18,847 nt of DNA from an uncultured Candidatus Melainabacteria bacterium (GTDB lineage: Bacteria; Cyanobacteriota; Vampirovibrionia; Gastranaerophilales; Gastranaerophilaceae), in the NCBI GenBank assembly GCA_934747335.1, contig CAKVGS010000035.1, forward strand, positions 1-18,847. The letters run 5' to 3'. The notes beneath the pieces were generated by a model. That model ran no database searches. It worked only from the letters and a program-made list of their open reading frames with translations, and had not been told where the DNA came from. The position numbers and the translations under genes are program-made. Positions 10,990 through 16,893 of this stretch are shown in pieces (position 1 is the stretch's first letter; each line of letters opens with the position of its first letter).

Positions 10990-12681
10990 ATGACATTACC
11001 AAACGTAGCTTATTTCTCTATGGAAATAGCAATGGATCAATCGCTAAAGACTTATTCAGGCGGTTTAGGATTTTTAGCTGGTTCTCACATGTTATCAGCT
11101 GGTTACTTACAAATGCCTATGGTAGGTGTAACTATGTTATGGTCTTATGGCTATTATGACCAAAGAATCGACCATTCCGGCAACGTTGAAGTAGCATATA
11201 TCAGAAAATATTATGATTACTTAGTTGACACTGGTATCACAGTTGAAGTTGATACTTTCGGTGAAAAAGTTAAAGTTAAAGCATTCAGAGTAGATCCTGA
11301 ATTATTCGGCACTTGCCCTGTTTACTTGTTAACAACTGATGTTGAAGGTAACAGCGACTGGGCTAAGAGCATTTCTCATAAACTTTATGACGGAAACGAA
11401 AGAATCAGAATCGCTCAAGAAACTATCTTGGGTATCGCAGGTGTTAGAGTACTTCAAGCAGCCGGTTACAACTTTGATGTAATCCACATGAACGAAGGCC
11501 ATGCTCTTCCTGCTGCATTCGAATTGTTAAGACAATACAATGGTAACCTTGAAGAAGTTCAAAAGAAAACTGTATTCACAACTCACACTCCTGTTGCTGC
11601 AGGTAACGAAGTTCACTGGGTTGATACATTGTTAGAAGGCGGTTTCTTTGCAGGCGCTTCAAGAGATAGAGCTATTCAATTGGGTGGCGAAAACTTCTCA
11701 TTAACAGTTGCAGCTTTAAGAATGTCAAGAATTGCAAACGCAGTTTCTCAACTTCACGGCTTAGTTGCTAACAAAATGTGGGAATGGGTTGATGGCAGAT
11801 GCCCAATCAGAGCTATCACCAACGCTGTAAACCTTCACTATTGGCAAGATAAGAGAATGAATGGTGACAAATCATTCGACGAATTACTTGCTGCAAAACG
11901 TGAAATGAAAGAAGAATTATTCAAATATGTTGCAAACGTAGCCGGTAAGAGATTTAATCCTGATGTATTAACAATCACTTGGGCAAGAAGATTTGCTGAT
12001 TACAAACGTGCTTGGTTAATCTTGATGGATAAAGATAGAATCAATAAATTGTTAGATGAAAATAAAATCCAAATCATCTTCGCCGGTAAATTCCACCCTG
12101 ATGATGTTATGGGTAAAGAAATGTTCAACAAGTTATTGAACAGATCTCACACATTGAAGAATGTTGTTGTTCTTCCTGGTTATGAATTACAACTTTCAGG
12201 TATGCTAAAACGTGGTACTGATGTATGGTTGAACACTCCATTAAGACCATTCGAAGCATCAGGTACTTCAGGTATGTCAGCTAACGCAAACGGCGCACTT
12301 CACTTGTCTACATTCGATGGTTGGACAGTTGAAGGTACATTCCCTGGAATCAACGGTTACACTGTTGAATACCCTGAAATCGACGATGATATGCCTTGGG
12401 AAGAAAGACATTGGGCTGATCACAGATGCATGATGGATATCATTGAAAATCAAATCATCCCAACTTACTACAACAACAAACAAGAATGGGCTAGAATGAT
12501 GCGTCAAGCAATCAGAACAGCAGAAGCTTACTTCAATTCTGATAGAATGGTAATTGAATACTATAACAGATTGTATAAGCCAATCGCTCACGATGATTGC
12601 TCAGCAGGAGAAAAGAAGAAAGAATTAAACATTTCTGAAACTCCTACATTCGATGCTTGGACTTATTCAAATATCAAGTAG
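10990..12681 (+). CDS. Alpha-glucan phosphorylase family protein (GT35) lacking the PLP lysine
   Basis: 563 residues, the short (TIGR02094-like) branch of glycogen/maltodextrin phosphorylases, which normally release glucose-1-phosphate from alpha-1,4-glucans using pyridoxal phosphate. Conserved GT-B features: VAYFSMEIA and YSGGLGFLAGSH at the N-terminus, HMNEGHALPAAFELLR, TTHTPVAAGNEVH, WARRFADYKRA (Arg333, Lys339) and IIFAGKFHPDD. They continue with DVWLNTPLRPFEASGTSGM and NGALHLSTFDGW. In the PLP motif the family has GTSGMK or GTGNMK; here residue 430 is Ser (TCA, 12277-12279). An Asp expected in 'AGDH' is also Ser. The frame is intact, so this may be a non-phosphorolytic transferase, a regulatory paralogue, or a divergent enzyme. 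AAAAGG lies 11 bases before the ATG. Monocistronic with its own terminator. Confidence 0.88.
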   Translation: MTLPNVAYFSMEIAMDQSLKTYSGGLGFLAGSHMLSAGYLQMPMVGVTMLWSYGYYDQRIDHSGNVEVAYIRKYYDYLVDTGITVEVDTFGEKVKVKAFRVDPELFGTCPVYLLTTDVEGNSDWAKSISHKLYDGNERIRIAQETILGIAGVRVLQAAGYNFDVIHMNEGHALPAAFELLRQYNGNLEEVQKKTVFTTHTPVAAGNEVHWVDTLLEGGFFAGASRDRAIQLGGENFSLTVAALRMSRIANAVSQLHGLVANKMWEWVDGRCPIRAITNAVNLHYWQDKRMNGDKSFDELLAAKREMKEELFKYVANVAGKRFNPDVLTITWARRFADYKRAWLILMDKDRINKLLDENKIQIIFAGKFHPDDVMGKEMFNKLLNRSHTLKNVVVLPGYELQLSGMLKRGTDVWLNTPLRPFEASGTSGMSANANGALHLSTFDGWTVEGTFPGINGYTVEYPEIDDDMPWEERHWADHRCMMDIIENQIIPTYYNNKQEWARMMRQAIRTAEAYFNSDRMVIEYYNRLYKPIAHDDCSAGEKKKELNISETPTFDAWTYSNIK

Positions 12682-12692
12682 TTTGGTAAAAT

Positions 12693-12735
12693 AAAAAACG
12701 AGGCGATGTTCATCTTGAACATCGCCTTGTTTTTT
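12693..12735 (+). terminator. Rho-independent terminator of the phosphorylase gene
   Basis: An 18-base stem with one G-T pair (AAAACGAGGCGATGTTCA / TGAACATCGCCTTGTTTT, loop TCT) is followed by more T's, then A/T-rich sequence. Starts 11 bases after the stop codon. Confidence 0.92.
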
Positions 12736-12757
12736 ATATATATTTTTTTTGAACATA

Positions 12758-12803
12758 CTTGGTTCTTCCCTCTCTAAGGGAGAGGGTTAGGGAGAGGGTA
12801 TTA
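12758..12803 (+). repeat. 46-bp GAGAGGG repeat, copy 3
   Basis: CTTGGTTCTTCCCTC..AGGGAGAGGGTATTA, again exactly 46 bases and in the same orientation as copies 1 and 2. It lies between the phosphorylase terminator and the convergent coiled-coil gene. Confidence 0.85.
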
Positions 12804-12810
12804 CCCCTAA

Positions 12811-13821
12811 TTACTTTTCATCCTTATGTTCATTCACATATCTCTGAGCAACTTTTGCAGCTTTCTGTAATGTTTCATTCCAATCAGAGCAACCGTGAAA
12901 CATAGTAACTAAATTTTTAGCAGCTTTTAATTTTTCAGTATCATCTGTTGCTTGCATAAATTTATCAACTGCTGTTTTTACATTTGCTTTTGTATAACTT
13001 CCTTTTGGAGCAAGACCATCGTCGCCTAATAATGCATTATATTTCTTTTCAGATGTTCTTGAATAAGAATTTCCGTTTGCAGCATCCAAATCATAGCTAT
13101 CAACTTCTTTTTGAAGCTTTTCTACATCTTTTTCTAATTTTTTTATTCTATCATTAATTTTAGATTTTTTATCTTCAATAGCTTGTGCTTTAGCATCTTT
13201 TGCTTTTTGAATTGCATATTCCGCTTCTATTAAGTTAATGCCATCTAAGATTTCTTGTGTTTTTTTTATTTTATTTTCTAAAGCTGCTTTATTATCAGTC
13301 AAACTCTTTTTTTCTTCTTCTGTTGGTGCAGGATTTGTTGCGTTTAATTTGTTGTCAATTTCACCAATTTGTTTTTTATAATTACCAATATTTCCAGATA
13401 ATTTTCCATGTTTGATTTTTAAATTTTCGAAATTTGTATTGGCTGTTTCTATGTTATTATCATATTTACTATCGATTTCTTCTGCGACTTTATTATCATC
13501 TTTCACAATATCTTTCAAATCTTCGATTTCATTTTGCATACTTTCAAGATTTTTACTGTTCGTTTCATATCCTTGTTTTTCTTTTTGTTTTTCAGCTCTA
13601 GAACTGAAAATTGCTTGACCTGTAACGCCTAATACAGCATTTGTAACATTACAAAATGCCATAGCATCATAGTTTACGTTGTAATTAAATAAACTTTCAT
13701 TCATGCTCATTGGATCAAATGAACTATATGAACCAAAAGTATTATTTATACCCAACATGCTAAGACCTTGTTGGAATAAGGTCTCCCAGTAATTATTTCT
13801 AATATTGTAGCCAATGCCCAT
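12811..13821 (-). CDS. Coiled-coil protein of unknown function
   Basis: 336 residues, not recognised as a named family. Residues 1-75 are rich in Asn, Tyr, Phe, Ser and Gly (NNTFGSYSSFDPMSMNESLF). They include a short hydrophobic stretch, AFCNVTNAVLGVTGQAIF, that is too weak to be a clear membrane anchor. Residues ~75-250 are Lys/Glu-rich and predicted to form long coiled coils, with heptad-like runs such as RIKKLEKDVEKLQKEVDSYD. The C-terminal ~85 residues are helical and end in a Lys/Glu tail. There is no signal peptide. AGAAG lies a few bases upstream of the ATG. It is separated from the XRE gene upstream by a good terminator, so it has its own transcript. A structural or scaffold role is possible but not shown. 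Confidence 0.7.
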   Translation of the reverse strand: MGIGYNIRNNYWETLFQQGLSMLGINNTFGSYSSFDPMSMNESLFNYNVNYDAMAFCNVTNAVLGVTGQAIFSSRAEKQKEKQGYETNSKNLESMQNEIEDLKDIVKDDNKVAEEIDSKYDNNIETANTNFENLKIKHGKLSGNIGNYKKQIGEIDNKLNATNPAPTEEEKKSLTDNKAALENKIKKTQEILDGINLIEAEYAIQKAKDAKAQAIEDKKSKINDRIKKLEKDVEKLQKEVDSYDLDAANGNSYSRTSEKKYNALLGDDGLAPKGSYTKANVKTAVDKFMQATDDTEKLKAAKNLVTMFHGCSDWNETLQKAAKVAQRYVNEHKDEK

Positions 13822-13864
13822 AATTTACTTCTTTCCATCTTAGTCTTACATATATATAAAGTAT

Positions 13865-13903
13865 GTAAAAAATAACGAATTTCACACGTTGCGAAATTCG
13901 TTA
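13865..13903 (-). terminator. Rho-independent terminator of the 14486 XRE gene
   Basis: Read on the minus strand: TAACGAATTTC, nine-base loop, GAAATTCGTTA, then TTTTTTAC. It has a perfect 11-base stem with a T-tract and lies about 28 bases after the XRE stop codon. Confidence 0.85.
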
Positions 13904-13931
13904 CAAAACTTAATAAATAAAAAATATTAGC

Positions 13932-14486
13932 TTAATCTTCTAAAAATTTTCTCGCACAATCAAACATAGAAGTTACCAAACCGGAATTAGCGTAAATATT
14001 CATACCTGCGGATTCAAGAACTTGTTTCATTCTGGTTTCCCACATTGAATAAATTTCTTCATTAGGAATATTTAAAGTTTTACCAATCATTTTTAACTCT
14101 TTATAATCAATTGGTAATGGCAATGCACCGCGTAATATATCAACAATATCTATACGTTTTTTGCGCGGGAATGATTTCAAAAACGATACAATAGAAAGTT
14201 TATTTTCTTTGATATAGCTTTTCAATGTTTCAACTGCTTCATCAATCAATATTGGCTCTTGAGGAATTCTATACTCTGAAAATTCTTCCGGCTCAATATT
14301 CATAACGGTTGCGATTCTCTCAATAGTAGTACCGCGAGTAGAAAAAGGAACTGTTTCATCTATTAAATTATAAACATAAGACAGTGTAACACCAATCATT
14401 TCCGCAAAATCTCTTTTGTGCAATGCATTTTTCTTTAAAAATTTTGCAACTTTTTCAGAACTTTTTTCAGGAATTATTTGTTTCAT
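13932..14486 (-). CDS. XRE-like helix-turn-helix regulator with C-terminal helical domain
   Basis: 184 residues from the second of two nearby ATGs. AAAGG abuts the first ATG (one base) but sits ten bases before the second, so the second is chosen. The N-terminal helix-turn-helix is at about 12-55 (VAKFLKKNALHKRDFAEMIG, then VTLSYVYNLID, then TIERIATVMNIEPEEFSEY). The C-terminal half is a separate all-helical region with a basic patch PRKKRIDIVDIL and a repeat-like segment NIPNEEIYSMWETRM that could be a second small DNA-binding or dimer domain. No sensor domain is recognised. It lies just downstream of oppC on the same strand but behind a ~130-base gap with its own presumed promoter, so control of the opp genes is only a guess. 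Confidence 0.8.
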   Translation of the reverse strand: MKQIIPEKSSEKVAKFLKKNALHKRDFAEMIGVTLSYVYNLIDETVPFSTRGTTIERIATVMNIEPEEFSEYRIPQEPILIDEAVETLKSYIKENKLSIVSFLKSFPRKKRIDIVDILRGALPLPIDYKELKMIGKTLNIPNEEIYSMWETRMKQVLESAGMNIYANSGLVTSMFDCARKFLED

Positions 14487-14572
14487 AATTATCATCCTTT
14501 CGTTTATTTTCTTTTTTTAGAGCTATGATTTTGTTAACTATAAGATACGATATTGTAAAAAATTTCATAACC

Positions 14573-14595
14573 CTACTTTTGGTACACAAAAGGAG
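14573..14595 (-). terminator. Weak hairpin after oppC
   Basis: CTTTTG-GTACA-CAAAAG (14576-14592), extendable by two pairs past a mismatch, lies 20-40 bases beyond the oppC stop codon on the minus strand. There is no clear T-tract. It may only weakly stop transcription. Confidence 0.3.
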
Positions 14596-14615
14596 TAATT
14601 GAATATAAGTTAAAA

Positions 14616-15641
14616 TTATAAAGTTTTTTGCGACTTAGGATCAAGAATATCCCTGATTGCATCACCTAACAAATTAAAGCAAAGAACCGCGATAAAAATC
14701 AACGCACCCGGAGTCAAAAGCCAAGGGCGGTAGAAAATATTTGTAAACTCTTGTGCTTCTTTTAGCATATTACCCCAACTAGCGTCAGGTTGTTGAATTC
14801 CAAGCCCTAAAAAGCTTAAACCGGATTCCGCCAAAATGTATGATGGCACGCTCAGGGTCATTGCAATTATTACATAACTTGTTGTTTGAGGTAATATATG
14901 TTTCAAAATTATTCGCCAATCAGAAGCACCAAGCGTTTTTTCCGCCTGTACAAAATCCTCATTTTTAATAGATAAAACCATTCCTCTTACAACTCTTGCA
15001 AAACCTGACCAACCAATCAATGCAAGGATTACAACAATGAGGGCAAAGCGTTGAACACTTGTCATACCGCTTGGAAGAATTGCAGCAAGAATTATTAAAA
15101 GATAAAAACTCGGTATTGCCATAATAGCTTCTGCAAATCTCATCATCAAAGTATCAATAATTCCACCATAATAGCCTGAAATTCCTCCATAAATTAAACC
15201 TATCGGAAAAACAATAAGAAGAGATAAGAAGCCTACCGTCATAGAAATTCGTCCGCCAAAAAGCAAACGAGAAAATACATCACGTCCGTTAATATCCGTG
15301 CCTAAAAGATATATTTGTCCGCCATCTTGCACACCAAACAAATGTCCATGAGTAAACAATTTCAAATAGTATTTATGACTTCTGTCTTGCTTAAAAACAG
15401 TTTGCATTAAAGAAGGTTCATATTCTCTAACATAATTATATGTGTAAGGACGCGAAAGCTTTCCACATTCATTAATTGTATAGATTTTAGAAGGCGGCGC
15501 ATAAGACATCTCTCTGTTAGAATAAGTATTAGAATATGGCGCTATGAAATCCGCAAAAAGAATTAATAAATACATAATCGCAAGGATTATGAAAGCTGTT
15601 TTTGCAAATTTGTCTTGAAAGATTTTTTTTATTATTCCCAT
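14616..15641 (-). CDS. oppC: Oligopeptide ABC transporter permease OppC
   Basis: 341 residues. One of the two membrane subunits of a Dpp/Opp-type peptide importer. A first membrane helix (about 14-33) is followed by an unusually long extracytoplasmic segment (~35-112). Next come LLGTDINGRDVFSRLLFGGR (about 112-131), the signature that starts the permease core, and five further helices. The cytoplasmic EAA loop is EDFVQAEKTLGASDWRIILKHILPQ, which docks the ATPase. Then follow SYILAESGLSFLGLGIQQPDASWGNML and the C-terminal GDAIRDILDP, all typical of OppC/DppC. The long loop with PPSKIY occurs in a known OppC variant. GAGGG, 11 bases before the ATG, lies at the edge of a repeat-rich spacer. It is third in oppA-oppB-oppC; the ATPases oppD and oppF do not follow. 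Confidence 0.92.
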   Translation of the reverse strand: MGIIKKIFQDKFAKTAFIILAIMYLLILFADFIAPYSNTYSNREMSYAPPSKIYTINECGKLSRPYTYNYVREYEPSLMQTVFKQDRSHKYYLKLFTHGHLFGVQDGGQIYLLGTDINGRDVFSRLLFGGRISMTVGFLSLLIVFPIGLIYGGISGYYGGIIDTLMMRFAEAIMAIPSFYLLIILAAILPSGMTSVQRFALIVVILALIGWSGFARVVRGMVLSIKNEDFVQAEKTLGASDWRIILKHILPQTTSYVIIAMTLSVPSYILAESGLSFLGLGIQQPDASWGNMLKEAQEFTNIFYRPWLLTPGALIFIAVLCFNLLGDAIRDILDPKSQKTL

Positions 15642-15707
15642 AAGTTTATTTACCCTCTTCCCTACTTCTAGGGTGCAAAATCATTCGATTGTGAATTTCT
15701 CTGTGCT

Positions 15708-15742
15708 GTCATTGCGAGCCTCGTAAGAGGCGTGGCAATCCA
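15708..15742 (+). repeat. GTCATTGCGA..GCAATCC repeat, copy 2
   Basis: GTCATTGCGA, the hairpin GCCTC-GTAA-GAGGC, then GTGGCAATCCA. Same layout as 10562-10596 with different stem bases, i.e. compensatory variation. It lies in the oppB-oppC spacer. Confidence 0.8.
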
Positions 15743-15755
15743 TATTGTAAGGACT

Positions 15756-15825
15756 AACCCTCACCCGAATTTCTAAGTTTCGCACAGCTCAACTTGAAAT
15801 TCTACCCTCTCCCCGGGAGAGGGGG
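15756..15825 (-). repeat. Long hairpin repeat (type B), copy 2, oppB-oppC spacer
   Basis: Contains AATTTC..GAAATT arms around CTAAGTTTCG..CTCAACTT, ending in CCCTCTCCCCGGGAGAGGG. It is very similar to 16821-16889 in sequence and orientation. It abuts the oppB stop codon exactly. Confidence 0.85.
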
Positions 15826-16797
15826 CTACCTGCACGCCCTGATTCTCGGATCTGCTATCATTAGCAGAATATCCGCTATCAAATTACCTAATATCAACAT
15901 TATTGTCCCCATCATCAATGATGCCATAACCAAATTAATATCAGATTTCATAACCGCCTCCAAAATCAGACGTCCAAGTCCCGGAAACTGAAAAACATAT
16001 TCAGTAAGCGCAGCACCGCTCAAAAGTCCTGCAAACTCAAATCCCAAAAGCGTTATCATAGGATTTATTGCATTTCTTAGAGCGTGCTTAAAAATCACTT
16101 TGTTTTCACTCAAACCTTTTGCACGAGCAAATTTAACATAATCACTATCTAATACTTCAAGCATATTTGCTCGCATTTGTCGTTGCAAACCCGATAAAGA
16201 TATTGTAAACAAAACAATTACAGGTAAAACCAGATGCTTAGATAAATCCATTATTTTCCCACAAAAACTCATCTCGTTAAAATCATAACTCGTCAGACCG
16301 CCAACAGGAAACCAACCGGTTTTTACGGCAAAAATCAACATCAAAATCGCAAAGAAAAACGATGGAATTGCCATCCCTACACTAGAAATGACTGTTAGAA
16401 TTCTATCAAACGCCGTTTCTTTTTTTATCGCAGCCAAAATCCCAAGTGGAATTCCTACTATCCAAGTCATAAAAATCACAATACTTGTCAACAATAATGT
16501 ATTTGGAATTCTTTCTTTTAGTTTAGTAGAAACCTTTTCACCGGCTGAAGTATACCCCAAATCACCTTGAACAAAAGATTTTGCCCAAGAAGCATACTGA
16601 ATATAAATCGGTTTATCCAATTTCAAACGTTTCATTTCCTTATTTAAAGTTTCTTGAGAAATTGAAGGATTTAGCCGAAGTTCTGCGAGCGGATCAACAG
16701 GCGAAAGTCTGATTATAAAAAAGCTTATTAAAGATACCAAAATTAAAAGTGGTATCACTTGTAGAATTCTTTTTAGTATGTATTTAAATAAATTCAT
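15826..16797 (-). CDS. oppB: Oligopeptide ABC transporter permease OppB
   Basis: 323 residues. Second membrane subunit of the peptide importer. N-terminal helix ILKRILQVIPLLILVSLISF (about 7-26), then the OppB hallmark region up to LDKPIYIQYASWAKSFVQGDLG and five more helices. The EAA loop is DYVKFARAKGLSENKVIFKHALRN, followed by LLSGAALTEYVFQFPGLG and the C-terminal DPRIR. GAAAGG lies upstream of the ATG. It starts 96 bases after oppA and is separated from oppC by 184 bases, both spacers filled with repeats. The last three residues (ACR) and the TAG stop lie at the very border of a hairpin repeat, so the repeat may have trimmed the original C-terminus by a few residues. Confidence 0.92.
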   Translation of the reverse strand: MNLFKYILKRILQVIPLLILVSLISFFIIRLSPVDPLAELRLNPSISQETLNKEMKRLKLDKPIYIQYASWAKSFVQGDLGYTSAGEKVSTKLKERIPNTLLLTSIVIFMTWIVGIPLGILAAIKKETAFDRILTVISSVGMAIPSFFFAILMLIFAVKTGWFPVGGLTSYDFNEMSFCGKIMDLSKHLVLPVIVLFTISLSGLQRQMRANMLEVLDSDYVKFARAKGLSENKVIFKHALRNAINPMITLLGFEFAGLLSGAALTEYVFQFPGLGRLILEAVMKSDINLVMASLMMGTIMLILGNLIADILLMIADPRIRACR

Positions 16798-16820
16798 TTT
16801 TACCTTTCAATATATTTAAG

Positions 16821-16889
16821 CCCCCACCCGAATTTCTAAGTTTCGCAAAGCTTAACTTGAAATTCTACCCTCCCCCTATAAAGGGAGGG
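16821..16889 (-). repeat. Long hairpin repeat (type B), copy 3, oppA-oppB spacer
   Basis: Same element as 15756-15825, with CCCTCCCCCTATAAAGGGAGGG at its right end. It begins four bases after the oppA stop codon on the minus strand. As with REPs after malE in E. coli, such a hairpin can protect the upstream message and favour the binding-protein gene over the permeases; that role is inferred. Confidence 0.85.
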
Positions 16890-16893
16890 AATA

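Noticed and set aside
12277..12279. Sequencing error explaining Ser430 in the phosphorylase
   Set aside because: Changing AAA or AAG to TCA needs at least two substitutions, and the frame is intact on both sides.
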